Assembly (NCBI GenBank): GCA_040754815.1
Contig: JBFMBX010000009.1
Span: 57,627-121,626 of the forward strand
Origin: Bellilinea sp040754815
Lineage (GTDB): Bacteria > Chloroflexota > Anaerolineae > Anaerolineales > Anaerolineaceae
Reading direction: 5' to 3'
Length of the DNA stretch: 64,000 nucleotides
In this document: one piece after another, positions 16,931-26,052 of the stretch
Layout: every line of letters begins with the position of its first letter
Numbering within the stretch: the first letter of the stretch is position 1
Translations under genes and position numbers: made by a program
The notes under the pieces: generated by a model
Databases searched by the model: none
Seen by the model: only the letters and a program-made list of their open reading frames with translations
Told to the model about the DNA's origin: nothing

Positions 16931-18322
16931 TTAGTCAGCCGTAGCCGCCAGCGTCGCTGACGCGCGCTTCTGTGCATTGTAACGTAGGCGGAAGGCTGTT
17001 CCGATGGCTGCAATCACGGCCATAACTGCCAAAACACCGCCAACCCCAATCGTCTGGAAGTTTTCGCCCAAAAAGCCGGTAATCAGCATATCCTGACAGA
17101 AATACAGGAAAGTGGAAGTCGCCCCAGTAACACCCTCAACACCCTGCAACTTGGCCACTGCATCGGCCCACGGTGCCACGAAGATACCGGTAATCGTTGC
17201 CAGACCACCCATAATGATTGTGGTAATGAAGGTACGCAGCATGTCACCTTTATTAGGAGCCGCCGCAAACACCCAGAAGAACAGCAAAGCCGGCAGGTCG
17301 GCCAGCGGCACGCTCAGCGTACCGGGGATGATGAAAGCCCACAAAATCATCACCGGCACCATCAGCGCAGTGGTGGCCAGCACCGAGGTATGCCCCACCG
17401 CAATAGCCGGATCAACCCCGATGAACAACTGTTTGCCCTTGGTGCGTGCCTGCATGAAGGCCGCCGCCGCTTCCGAAACCGGCACCAAAGCCTGCATGAC
17501 AATGCCGGACATCATCGGCAGCAGCACCAGAGCGGTGGCCAGTTTGATCATCAGCATGACAATATCGCCCCACCAGAAGCCGGCCCCAATGCCCATCAGC
17601 AGGCCGATGATGCCGCCCAGTACGGCCGGCTCGCCAATGGCGCCAAACCGCTTTTGCACATATTCCGGGGTGAATTTGGCGGAAGATGTGAACGGCAGTT
17701 TATCCAGCAGCGAAGAAACCGCGTGGGCGAACATACCCCACCACACATTGAAGCCCTGATAAAAGGCAATGTTCTTGAAGCCGTAGAACTTCTCCGGGTA
17801 ACCCTTGTTGGCGTACCAGTCGGTCACCATCAGGTTGACCCAGCACCAGCCGGCCGCCACAATCAGCGCCGCCAGCACGTTATTGGTCAGGGCCAGCATA
17901 ATCAAAGCACAAATGGTGGCTTCCCACGTGTCCCAGATGTTAAGATTGAGCGTATCGGTCAGATTGGTGACGATCAGAAGCAGGTTTACGGCCAGACTGA
18001 TGGCAATCACCGCATAGGCAATCGGGTGGCCGAAAGCGAAAGCCGCATAGGCACCCCAACCAATGTCGGTGTAGGTGAACACCCCGCCGAAGCGTTCGGT
18101 CAGCGCGGTAGCCGCCGGCCCAACCCCGGCCAGGAAAAAGTCCACGATGATGTAGACGCCCTGAAAACCAACTGCGATCATCAAACCGTTGCGAATGGCG
18201 CGCACCGGCCCTAGCCGCACAATCAGGCCGATCAGTGTAAACACCACAAAAATCATGAACAGCGCGCCAAGATTGACGACCGGTTCCAGCAAAGCCTGTA
18301 TGGTATTAAAAAATCCGTCCAT
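16931..18322 (-). CDS. PTS galactitol-family transporter subunit IIC
   Basis: 463 residues, almost wholly membrane-embedded with around ten or more helices, and typical of the GatC/SgcC type IIC. Family-like segments are TLNLNIWDTWEA, GYPEKFYGFKNIAFYQG and the polar loop FIGVDPAIAVGHTS. It forms the sugar channel and hands the substrate to IIB for phosphorylation. GGAAGGATT precedes the ATG. Operon order on the minus strand is IIA, aminotransferase, IIB, IIC. Substrate not determinable; galactitol, arabitol and similar polyols are known for the family. Confidence 0.85.
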   Translation of the reverse strand: MDGFFNTIQALLEPVVNLGALFMIFVVFTLIGLIVRLGPVRAIRNGLMIAVGFQGVYIIVDFFLAGVGPAATALTERFGGVFTYTDIGWGAYAAFAFGHPIAYAVIAISLAVNLLLIVTNLTDTLNLNIWDTWEATICALIMLALTNNVLAALIVAAGWCWVNLMVTDWYANKGYPEKFYGFKNIAFYQGFNVWWGMFAHAVSSLLDKLPFTSSAKFTPEYVQKRFGAIGEPAVLGGIIGLLMGIGAGFWWGDIVMLMIKLATALVLLPMMSGIVMQALVPVSEAAAAFMQARTKGKQLFIGVDPAIAVGHTSVLATTALMVPVMILWAFIIPGTLSVPLADLPALLFFWVFAAAPNKGDMLRTFITTIIMGGLATITGIFVAPWADAVAKLQGVEGVTGATSTFLYFCQDMLITGFLGENFQTIGVGGVLAVMAVIAAIGTAFRLRYNAQKRASATLAATAD

Positions 18323-18434
18323 CTTGAATCCTTCCTTAGGTTTTGGAAATGGGTATTATGACATAATGGATACGACAGGGCAATGAGTATATCTCTCGAT
18401 GGCTTCCTCCTTCTACATCCTTGACAGGACGCAG

Positions 18435-18737
18435 TTATTCCTTGATTTTGGCAATCGCATCAAAAATCTGGTCGAACAATTCCTTCTGACCAATACCCGT
18501 CAACAGCGGCACACCGTTGAACACCGGCACATCATCGCGCGGCGGAAGCACAGCCGTGGCGACAATGATATCGGCTTTGGTGGATTGCAGCAGTACATCC
18601 GCATCGGCCACCTTGCCTTTTTTAACCACCACCGACACATTCCGCCGCTTGGCTTCTTCCTCAATCTTCACCGCCGCCAGCGTGGAGGTTGCAATCGAAG
18701 ACCCGCACATGACTAAAATGACAGCTGCTCGATTCAT
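18435..18737 (-). CDS. PTS galactitol-family subunit IIB
   Basis: 100 residues, standard size for a free IIB of the lactose/galactitol-like fold. The phosphocysteine is Cys11 in VILVMCGSSIATST. Later segments (ADADVLLQSTKADIIVATAV) match the second half of the Rossmann-like fold. It takes phosphate from IIA (19928-20386) and passes it to the sugar in IIC. It lies six bases after the aminotransferase gene. Confidence 0.9.
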   Translation of the reverse strand: MNRAAVILVMCGSSIATSTLAAVKIEEEAKRRNVSVVVKKGKVADADVLLQSTKADIIVATAVLPPRDDVPVFNGVPLLTGIGQKELFDQIFDAIAKIKE

Positions 18738-18743
18738 CCTTGA

Positions 18744-19886
18744 CTACATCCTTTCTGATACAGAGGTGGATTGGAGTGGGAGGGAATTTTCTTCAAAGTA
18801 ATTCCGCAATTCGTTCAGCACACCCAGCACATCCTCATGGGTGCCAATAGTGATGCGGAAGTACTGATCACCGGGCAGACCGCGTGCATTGACGAAACTG
18901 CGCGTAATGTAACCCTTGCCGAGCAGGTATTCGTAAATCTGGCTGGCTTTAAAGCCGTTATCCACGCGGATCATCACAAAATTGGCCTGAGAGGGGATTG
19001 GATAAAAGCCGGGAAACTTCTTGAGTTCGTTGTAGAGGAATTCGCGGTCTTCTTTGACACGCCGCACGTTTTCGCGGATGTAATCGGCATCTTCAATGGC
19101 CGCTATGGCCGCTACTTTGGTCACCAGCCCAATGTTGAGCGGCGTGCGCACGCGGTTGACCGCTTCGATCAGTTCGGGGCGCGCTACAATCCAGCCCAGC
19201 CGGATACCCGCCAGCCCCATCGCCTTCGAGAAGGTATGGCTGATGATCAGATTGGGGTATACATCCAGGAGGTCTTCTACGGGGCTGTCGCCAAATTCAA
19301 AGTAAGCCTCGTCAATTGCCACCAGAATGCCGGTTTCGCACAGGCCGCGCACCAGCTCGCGGCTGATCTGATGCCCGTCCGGGTTGTTGGGGCGCGAAAC
19401 CAGTGCCATCTTGGTCTGGGGAGTGATTTTGGAGGTGAAGCTTTCCAGCGTGTAGTTGAAGTCCTGATCTACCGGCAAGACGCTGACCACCGTGGCCCCG
19501 TAAAGCGGCACGCGGCGGGTGTAGGGTGAATAATCGGGGGTCGAGATCAGAATCTCATCGCCCGGATCAAGAAAAGCCTTATACAGCAGGTCAATCACTT
19601 CCATCGAGCCATTGCCGCAAGTGATCCAGTCTGCCCGGCCGGGCAGTCCCACGTATTCGGCCAATTTGGCGCGCAATTCCACATCCGTATAGGGATCTTC
19701 TGGATAGTAATTCAACTGGTCGGCAATTTGACGCACGGCCTCGACCACCTTTGGAGAAGGTGGATACACCAGTTCGTTGCCCATCAGCCGGCGGTATTCC
19801 GGCTTTTGCCATCCCAGTCGAAAATGATGCAGGTTATAAATTTCTCCAACTTTTGCGGCTTTGCTGATAAATTTTGAGAGTTCCAT
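18744..19886 (-). CDS. PLP-dependent aminotransferase, HisC-like, in a PTS operon
   Basis: 380 residues, fold type I class I/II. The PLP Lys is in ISHTFSKAMGLAGIRLGW; other marks are TCGNGSMEVIDLL, SRPNNPDGHQISRE and AIDEAYFEFGD. The ATG at 19886 with AAAGGA upstream is preferred over a TTG at 19895. Resembles histidinol-phosphate or threonine-phosphate aminotransferase/decarboxylase enzymes. It lies between the IIA and IIB genes, so it is probably co-regulated with sugar uptake. It may act on an aminated or keto derivative of the imported sugar phosphate; no substrate can be assigned. Confidence 0.8.
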   Translation of the reverse strand: MELSKFISKAAKVGEIYNLHHFRLGWQKPEYRRLMGNELVYPPSPKVVEAVRQIADQLNYYPEDPYTDVELRAKLAEYVGLPGRADWITCGNGSMEVIDLLYKAFLDPGDEILISTPDYSPYTRRVPLYGATVVSVLPVDQDFNYTLESFTSKITPQTKMALVSRPNNPDGHQISRELVRGLCETGILVAIDEAYFEFGDSPVEDLLDVYPNLIISHTFSKAMGLAGIRLGWIVARPELIEAVNRVRTPLNIGLVTKVAAIAAIEDADYIRENVRRVKEDREFLYNELKKFPGFYPIPSQANFVMIRVDNGFKASQIYEYLLGKGYITRSFVNARGLPGDQYFRITIGTHEDVLGVLNELRNYFEENSLPLQSTSVSERM

Positions 19887-19927
19887 GATGTTCAATCCTT
19901 TGCTGTTAAGATAAAAATGATCACCGA

Positions 19928-20386
19928 TTAAGCACCAGCCTGTTTCAAATGCTCCAAAAGCAGGGTCAGGCCGTCACCCTGACGCAGCTGCTGTAATTTT
20001 TCTGCATCCGAGATAAAATCCGCCAGTGCCGATAAAAACGCCACATGATCATCCGGGTCGGAGATCAGCAACAAGAAAACCAGATTGGCCTGCACCTCAC
20101 CTCCCTGACCGCCCATCGGCTCGAAGGCAACCGGCTGCCCCAGAACGGCCACCACCATGCCGGGCACCACCGTCCATTCGGCATCGGCATGGGGGATGGC
20201 AATGCCGCTGCCCGGTGCGTGAATGCCGGTGGGGTATCTTTCTTCGCGTTCCAACAGCGCTTGAGCAAAGCCTTCTTTCACCCAACCGTTTTCAAAAGCA
20301 ATTTCCGCCATTTTTTGGAGCAACTCGCGGCGGTCAAGGGCTTGCTCAAAACGGGTGATTTGCAGGGAATTCAGAACAGATAACAA
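19928..20386 (-). CDS. PTS IIA subunit (fructose/galactitol type)
   Basis: 152 residues. The phosphoryl-accepting His66 is in GSGIAIPHADAEW, the hallmark of fructose/mannitol/galactitol-type IIA domains. The start is probably TTG at 20386, since AGGTGA lies five bases upstream and there is no nearer ATG. First gene of the minus-strand PTS operon; receives phosphate from HPr encoded at 23107. Confidence 0.9.
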   Translation of the reverse strand: MLSVLNSLQITRFEQALDRRELLQKMAEIAFENGWVKEGFAQALLEREERYPTGIHAPGSGIAIPHADAEWTVVPGMVVAVLGQPVAFEPMGGQGGEVQANLVFLLLISDPDDHVAFLSALADFISDAEKLQQLRQGDGLTLLLEHLKQAGA

Positions 20387-20475
20387 AAGTTCACCTCAAT
20401 GTATGGATTTTTTGAAAAGCAAGGGGGTGGGTAGAAATCTGAAAACGTTCGGGCTTTCTGGAATTGCTGTTTTTG

Positions 20476-20525
20476 ATTATAGAAAAAAGCCGCCCGTTTT
20501 GTTTCATTGGTTTTTGTAATTACAA
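20476..20525 (-). promoter_or_regulatory. Promoter region of the PTS operon with palindrome
   Basis: On the minus strand a TATAAT (complement of 20476-20481) lies about 90 bases before the IIA start, with no good -35. Just upstream of where the -35 would be is the perfect palindrome TTGTAATTACAA (20514-20525). A weak -35 with an upstream palindrome fits activation by the divergent PRD regulator. Confidence 0.5.
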
Positions 20526-20793
20526 CTTATGACAAAGTTAGATCATTTTCATACCCACCCCGCCCTCATCTGCCGGAGCAACGCCGGTTTGCAGATTTTT
20601 CACGCCCGCTCACAATTTCACCTCCCCAAACCTGATGAAAGCTAAACATTCCAGCCGGAACAGCCCCCCAATTGGTTAATCATGCGGAGAGATCATCCAA
20701 CGGTTCAATCGCGGGCCGCGGACTTTAAATCCAGTTTCACTTCCCGGTAGTTTTGCGTTTTTAAGAAAATATTTTCCGTTTTGTTCCTCTCAC

Positions 20794-20822
20794 TTGCCGC
20801 CGTCCGTCCAATCGGCTATAAT
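20794..20822 (+). promoter_or_regulatory. Promoter of the PRD regulator
   Basis: TTGCCG at 20794-20799 and TATAAT at 20817-20822 are separated by 17 bases, a good sigma-70-type promoter, 62 bases before the ATG at 20884. The rest of the 20387-20883 gap shows no gene. Confidence 0.6.
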
Positions 20823-20883
20823 GCGCTGAAATTCGCAAAATCCCAGTTAATACAAATTTGTTTTAATTCCCCCCAGCCAAGCC

Positions 20884-22968
20884 ATGCCCGGACTTAAGAT
20901 CAACATCAACCCGCGCCAGCGCAACATCATTTTTGCCCTGCTGGAAAGCGACGGCCGCCTGACGATTGAGCAGTTAGCCCGCCGCTGCGGGGTGACGGCG
21001 CGGGTCATCCGCTACAATCTGGATACGGTGCGCGCGTGGCTGCGCAACGAAGGCGTACCCCTGCGCATCCGGCCCGGATTTGGTATCGAGATCGAAGCCG
21101 GCCGCGCCCAGCGCAAGCGCTTGCTGGCTCTGATTGACCAGCCCGAAGACGAAAACCTTGTCTTTTCCCGCACCCAACGCCAGCACCTGCTCTTGTTTGA
21201 ACTGCTTTCCTCCCCAACCCCGCTCACCTACCAGCAACTGGCCGAAAGCAGTGGAGTTTCCCGCTCCACCATCGTCAACGACATTGAGGAAATCGAAAAA
21301 TGGCTGGGGTTGTTTTCCATCGAGTTGAAACGCCTGCCCAATCGCGGGGTATTCCTGAACGGTGGTGAAGCCAGCCGCCGCTTTGCCCTGCTGAACCTGA
21401 TTCGCGAAGAACTGGGCGACCGTAAATGGTACCTGCTCTGGAAGCAACCCGAAGCCGGCTTCAGCGGAGATAAATCCATTCCGCCTCGTTTTGAAAAGTT
21501 TTTGCGCGGCCTGCCCCTCAAAATTGCCCACGTTGAAATTGTGCGCATTGAAAACATGATCGGCCGCAGTATGTCGCTCTATTCCAGGGTGGAAACGCTG
21601 GTTTATCTGGCCATCAGTATCGCCTGCTTACAGGGCGGCAAGGCCATTCCCCCCGAACAGGCCATCGGCGTGGAGCAGAATTTGTACTACGAGGTGGCCG
21701 CGGCCGTTTTTGGCGACCTGCGTGGCCGTTACCACCTTCCCGCCACCGCGGCGGAAGTGGCCCTGCTGGCGGCCAGCCTGTGCGGTGCCAAATGGGAATC
21801 GCCCTCGCTGGATTTACGCGACCATGCCAGCCGCACCGAACTGGAAGCCCTCTACCCCGGCGGGGCCGCTCTGGCCCGGCAGATCATCTCGACCTGTGCC
21901 CGCCAGTTGCACCCCTTGCTGCTGCTGGATGAGGAACTGTTTGCCGAACTGGCCCGCCACCTTGAACCGGTGCTGTACCGCATCCGCTACCGGCTGCCCA
22001 TTTTGAACGAAAACCTGCCGCAGGTGCGCCGCCTCTTTCCGGAAATTTACCAGACCGCCCGGCAAAGCCTGCGCGAAATCGAACACGACCTGCAATTGAC
22101 CTTTCCACCGGAAGAGACCGCCTACATCGCGATGTACCTGCTTTCGGCCCTTAACCGGCTCAACATCAAAGACCGCAGTAAAACATCTGTGGTGCTGGTA
22201 GGCGACGGCATCCGCGCCAAGGTATCGCTGCTGCGCTCCCGGCTGGAGCGCGAATTCCCCAACCTGAAAGTGATTGGCATCGTCAACGGCTTCAGCACCG
22301 AAAATGACCTGCTCCAGCAGGCCGACTTGATTCTTTCAACCGACCCCATCGAAATGCCCGATTATCCGGTGCTTAACATCAGCCCCTTCCTTCACCCGGC
22401 AGAAAAGAAGATGATTCAAAACTGGCTGGTGGAACGTGAGGGTCAGGTGCAGCGATTTGTGTTCAGCGATGCCGAAAAGCCGGAATTGATTGATTTGCTG
22501 CGACCCGATCATATCCTGATCAGTGAGGAAGAATTGGACTGGCGCGCCGCTGTGCAAAAGGCCAGCCAGCCGCTGCTGGCCAACGGCTATATCCTGCCGG
22601 ATTACGTGCGCGCCATGATCTCCATCATCGAAAAGCACGGCGCTTACATGTGGCTGGCCCCGCAGGTGCTGATTTTGCACGCCCGCCCGGTGGACGGGGT
22701 GGTGCGCCTGTGCCTCAGCCTGCTCATCCTCAAAACGCCGGCCGCCTTTGGCGAAGCCCCCGAACATCAGGCGCGTATCTGTCTGGTGCTGGGGGCGGTG
22801 GACGATCACGCCCACCTGAAAGCCCTGCTGGAGCTGAATCACCTGCTCCATCAGGAAACCTTCCGCGAACGGTTGGGGCAGGCCCAAACCTCGGCTGAGG
22901 TGATTCGCATCTTCTGGTCGTCGCTGATGAATCTCGGCCCGCAGGAATCCGCCTCCACTTCAAATTAA
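20884..22968 (+). CDS. PRD-containing transcriptional regulator (BglG/MtlR-like activator)
   Basis: 694 residues. Order seen: helix-turn-helix 1 (about 12-60), helix-turn-helix 2 (about 100-155, YQQLAESSGVSRSTIVNDIEE), two PTS regulation domains (about 190-420), a IIB-like domain (about 430-520) and a C-terminal IIA-like domain (about 550-690). The IIA-like His is kept (VLILHARPVDG). The IIB-like domain has VLVGDGIRAK where a phosphocysteine would be, so it has no Cys. In PRD2 the usual second His (in ..YIALH..) reads YIAMYL. Divergent from the PTS operon and upstream of HPr and EI, it is the obvious local regulator. Confidence 0.85.
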   Translation: MPGLKININPRQRNIIFALLESDGRLTIEQLARRCGVTARVIRYNLDTVRAWLRNEGVPLRIRPGFGIEIEAGRAQRKRLLALIDQPEDENLVFSRTQRQHLLLFELLSSPTPLTYQQLAESSGVSRSTIVNDIEEIEKWLGLFSIELKRLPNRGVFLNGGEASRRFALLNLIREELGDRKWYLLWKQPEAGFSGDKSIPPRFEKFLRGLPLKIAHVEIVRIENMIGRSMSLYSRVETLVYLAISIACLQGGKAIPPEQAIGVEQNLYYEVAAAVFGDLRGRYHLPATAAEVALLAASLCGAKWESPSLDLRDHASRTELEALYPGGAALARQIISTCARQLHPLLLLDEELFAELARHLEPVLYRIRYRLPILNENLPQVRRLFPEIYQTARQSLREIEHDLQLTFPPEETAYIAMYLLSALNRLNIKDRSKTSVVLVGDGIRAKVSLLRSRLEREFPNLKVIGIVNGFSTENDLLQQADLILSTDPIEMPDYPVLNISPFLHPAEKKMIQNWLVEREGQVQRFVFSDAEKPELIDLLRPDHILISEEELDWRAAVQKASQPLLANGYILPDYVRAMISIIEKHGAYMWLAPQVLILHARPVDGVVRLCLSLLILKTPAAFGEAPEHQARICLVLGAVDDHAHLKALLELNHLLHQETFRERLGQAQTSAEVIRIFWSSLMNLGPQESASTSN

Positions 22969-23106
22969 TTTAATTTTGTCACATCCATTGTTGAACAAAA
23001 CCCAACAAACGATTTTCGGCACAACTCTCTATAATCAAATCAGGGTAAATCTGATGCGTTCGGTTTTTCACGAAATCAACCACAACTTAACGGGAAGGAA
23101 AAGAAC

Positions 23107-23403
23107 ATGGAAATGGTGGAACAACAGGTGTTTGAACAAATCATAGCGGTTGAACACGAACACGGCTTGCACGCCCGCCCGGCAGACCTGTTTGTGCGCT
23201 GTTCCAATCAGTTTTCCGCTTCAATTTACCTGTATAACCTCACCCGCAACGGCGAAAAGAAAGCCAACGCCAAGGGCATTTTGGGCGTGCTTTCGCTGGG
23301 GGTGCGCAAGGGGGATGTGATCAGGATCATCGCCGAAGGCGAAGACGGCGCACAGGCCATCGAGGCGCTGACCGCTCTGATTCGCTCCAATTTTCAGGAA
23401 TGA
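23107..23403 (+). CDS. ptsH: HPr phosphocarrier protein
   Basis: 98 residues with a short N-terminal extension. The phosphohistidine is His22 in HGLHARPADLF. At the position of regulatory Ser46 the sequence reads ANAKGILGVLSLG, with Gly57 in place of Ser, so HPr kinase control is not expected. It relays phosphate from enzyme I to the IIA protein. A TATAAT lies upstream at about 23030 and the enzyme I gene starts 10 bases after the stop. Confidence 0.9.
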   Translation: MEMVEQQVFEQIIAVEHEHGLHARPADLFVRCSNQFSASIYLYNLTRNGEKKANAKGILGVLSLGVRKGDVIRIIAEGEDGAQAIEALTALIRSNFQE

Positions 23404-23412
23404 GTCGCCGCC

Positions 23413-25146
23413 ATGCAAAGCATACAGGCTATTTCGGTCTCCCGCGGCATTAGCATCGCGCCGGTCTTCCAGTTTCGTAATACGCCGCTGATTTACGACC
23501 GCCGCCGCATCGAAAACCCGTCAGAGGAATGGGAACGCTATCAGCAGGCAGTGCGCGAAAGCCTGAACCGGCTGGAACAGATTTACCATCAGGCCGTTTC
23601 GGAAGTAGGGACGGACGAGGCCGGTATCTTCCACGCCCATATTTCCATCTTGCAAGACCCCGACCTGAACGACGGCGTCAAAGACCGCATTTACAGCGAA
23701 AAGATCAACGCCGAAAGCGCTCTGTATGAAGTCAGCGAAGAATATTGCCGCATGTTGGAAGACATCAACGACGAGTACATCCGCGCCCGTACCACCGACC
23801 TGCGGGATGTGCGCGACGGCGTGCTGCGCATCTTGCTTCATGTAGATGGTCAGCAGGTCAAACTCACCGCCCCGGCCATTGTGGTGGCACGCGAACTGAC
23901 CCCCTCGGAATGTCTGCTGCTTGACCGCCGCCTGGTGAAGGGCTTTTGCACCATCGAGGGCGGCACCACTTCACACACCGCCATCCTCTCGCGCAGTCTC
24001 GGTATTCCGGCGGTAGTCGGCATTCCCGAAAGCCTGCTGGATGTGCCCAACGGCACGACCACCATTCTGGACGGCTACGAGGGCAAAATCCTCTTGCAGC
24101 CGGATGCCGAAACCATCCGCCAGTATGAACAGCGCCAGTCCAAACGCCGGCAGGTTTTTGATTCCGCCCTGCGCGAAACCCACCGCCCGGCGCTGACTCA
24201 GGACGGCCACTGCGTGGAGGTGTTTGCCAACATCGCCAATGATAACCCGCAGGACTTGAAAGAAGCCCTCCAAAACGGCGCCGAAGGGGTAGGTTTGCTG
24301 CGCACCGAGTTTATCTACCTCGATTGTGAAATCCTGCCGGATGAAGAGGTGCAATTCCACAAGTACAAAACCGTGTTGGAAGCCTTTGGGGATAAGCCGG
24401 TTATTCTGCGCACACTGGATATTGGCGGTGATAAGCAATTGCCCTACCTTGACTTGCCCTATGAGTTAAATCCGTTTTTGGGTGTGCGCGGCTTGCGCCT
24501 GTGCCTGCGTAATCTGCCTCTCTTCAAAGCCCAGATCCGCGCGGCCCTGCGGGCGGCCTCTTACGGCAACCTGTACCTGATGTTCCCGATGGTCACCAAG
24601 GCCGCCGAAATTCACGCTGCCAAAGCCGTCATTGCCGAATGCCGGCGGGAACTGGAAGCCGAGGGCTACCGCATTCCGCCCCGCATTCCGCTCGGCATTA
24701 TGATCGAAATACCGGCTGCGGCTCTGATGGCGCGTCATCTGGCTAAAGAAGTGGACTTTTTCTCGATTGGCACCAACGACCTGACCCAGTATACGCTGGC
24801 GGTAGACCGCACCAACGCGGTGCTGACCGATCTCGCCAACGGCTTCGACCCGGCCGTGCTGACCCTGATTCAGGCCGTGATCGAAGGTGCTCACGCTCAC
24901 GGCAAAAAAACTGGCATCTGCGGTGAACTGGGCGGTGACCCGCTGGCCATCCCCCTGCTGGTGGGCATGGGCATGGACGAGTTGAGCATGAACGCCGGCG
25001 AAATTCCGGCTGCCAAACAAATCATCCGCCAGATCTCCCTGCGCGAGGCGCAAGCGGTCAGCCAGCAGGCATTGGAACTGGAAACCCCGCAGGAAGTGAT
25101 CGGGTTGGTCAAGTCGGCCTTTCCGTTCATCGAAAACTACATCTAA
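23413..25146 (+). CDS. ptsI: PTS enzyme I (phosphoenolpyruvate-protein phosphotransferase)
   Basis: 577 residues, normal length. Domains in order: N-terminal HPr-binding helices, the phosphohistidine region IEGGTTSHTAILSRSLGIPA (His near residue 188), and a PEP-binding TIM barrel with GVGLLRTEFIYLD, DLTQYTLAVDR and the catalytic-Cys motif GICGELGGDP. Starts the PTS phosphate chain in the cytoplasm. Together with HPr and the minus-strand IIA, IIB and IIC genes it makes the locus self-sufficient. Confidence 0.95.
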   Translation: MQSIQAISVSRGISIAPVFQFRNTPLIYDRRRIENPSEEWERYQQAVRESLNRLEQIYHQAVSEVGTDEAGIFHAHISILQDPDLNDGVKDRIYSEKINAESALYEVSEEYCRMLEDINDEYIRARTTDLRDVRDGVLRILLHVDGQQVKLTAPAIVVARELTPSECLLLDRRLVKGFCTIEGGTTSHTAILSRSLGIPAVVGIPESLLDVPNGTTTILDGYEGKILLQPDAETIRQYEQRQSKRRQVFDSALRETHRPALTQDGHCVEVFANIANDNPQDLKEALQNGAEGVGLLRTEFIYLDCEILPDEEVQFHKYKTVLEAFGDKPVILRTLDIGGDKQLPYLDLPYELNPFLGVRGLRLCLRNLPLFKAQIRAALRAASYGNLYLMFPMVTKAAEIHAAKAVIAECRRELEAEGYRIPPRIPLGIMIEIPAAALMARHLAKEVDFFSIGTNDLTQYTLAVDRTNAVLTDLANGFDPAVLTLIQAVIEGAHAHGKKTGICGELGGDPLAIPLLVGMGMDELSMNAGEIPAAKQIIRQISLREAQAVSQQALELETPQEVIGLVKSAFPFIENYI

Positions 25147-25172
25147 CCGTACCGGCGAGAAAGACAACCCGC

Positions 25173-25937
25173 ATGCGCGCATTTGAACGCCCCGAGCAGG
25201 AACGTCAAAAACTCATCTCCCGCGAAAAAGAAGCCAGCCTGCCATTCTGGCTGGTGCGGTTTTCTTTTGCGCTGGGGGTGGTGGGTGTAATCGGCTTCTT
25301 TCTGGCATTCTTTTATCAAACCGTGCTGAACCGCCTGGGTCTGCCGTACCGGCAGGCTCAGGCGATTGCCATTTTGGTAGTGTTTATTGCCTGGGTTATT
25401 TTTATGCTGGCCTGCCGGCATTTGGGTATTTCCACGCGCGGGTTGACCTATCCTAAGCTGATGTCCATTCTTCGTAACGAGGTTGAAACCCCGCCCGATG
25501 AATTCAAAGCCAGCCGCAAGCAGATTGCCGCCGCTTTCGGCAGTTTGAGCGATGACTGGTTGTTATTTCCGGATGTTTTTGCCGATGACCCCACGCAGGT
25601 ACTGCCGATGGTGCTGCTGGGGCCGGGCGGGGTGTTTGCCATCCGCGTGAATTATCAGGATCCGCGTTCCAAAGGGTTTGAAGACCCGGCCGTCTCGCTG
25701 CTGGCTGGCAGCGCCGCGCTGGAAAAACGGCTGGGTGTGCCGGTGAAGCCGATTCTGGCATTCACCCGTCATACCAAGCACTATCAAAACCGGTATGAAC
25801 AGGTCAAAGTGTTCACCTTCCCGGACGCGCTGGCCTATATCACTTCGCGCGAGGCCGTGCTGGATGCCCACCAGCGGCGGCAAGTTGAACAGACGCTGGC
25901 AGAACTGGCCAACCTTCCGCGCGGATTGATTGAATAG
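25173..25937 (+). CDS. Membrane protein with NERD-like domain
   Basis: 254 residues. Two membrane helices (about 24-48 and 63-80) follow a charged N-terminus. The rest reads WLLFPDVFADD, then VLLGPGGVFAIRVNYQDP and KPILAFTRHTK, a pattern similar to nuclease-related (NERD) domains, although the usual active-site pattern is not clearly kept. It follows enzyme I by 26 bases, but no functional link is evident. Its 3' end faces the edge of the restriction-modification island. Confidence 0.6.
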   Translation: MRAFERPEQERQKLISREKEASLPFWLVRFSFALGVVGVIGFFLAFFYQTVLNRLGLPYRQAQAIAILVVFIAWVIFMLACRHLGISTRGLTYPKLMSILRNEVETPPDEFKASRKQIAAAFGSLSDDWLLFPDVFADDPTQVLPMVLLGPGGVFAIRVNYQDPRSKGFEDPAVSLLAGSAALEKRLGVPVKPILAFTRHTKHYQNRYEQVKVFTFPDALAYITSREAVLDAHQRRQVEQTLAELANLPRGLIE

Positions 25938-26052
25938 AGATGTATGGGTGTATTTTCCCCGTGATGAAATAGGTGGGGTTGTAGCGGTGCTTTTTACAGA
26001 TTTCAACCGCTTCCCAGACCGCTTGCTGAAATTGACGTTCCAGTTCGTTCAT
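25840..26052 (-). pseudogene. Truncated small gene downstream of hsdR at island edge
   Basis: The start is at 26052, directly after the hsdR stop (TGAATG). The first about 30 residues, MNELERQFQQAVWEAVEICK then HRYNPTYFI, resemble a small protein often found beside hsdR genes. After that the frame loses family character and runs antisense through the 3' end of the NERD-like gene. The gene appears cut at about 25960, which probably marks the junction of island and older chromosome. Confidence 0.4.
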
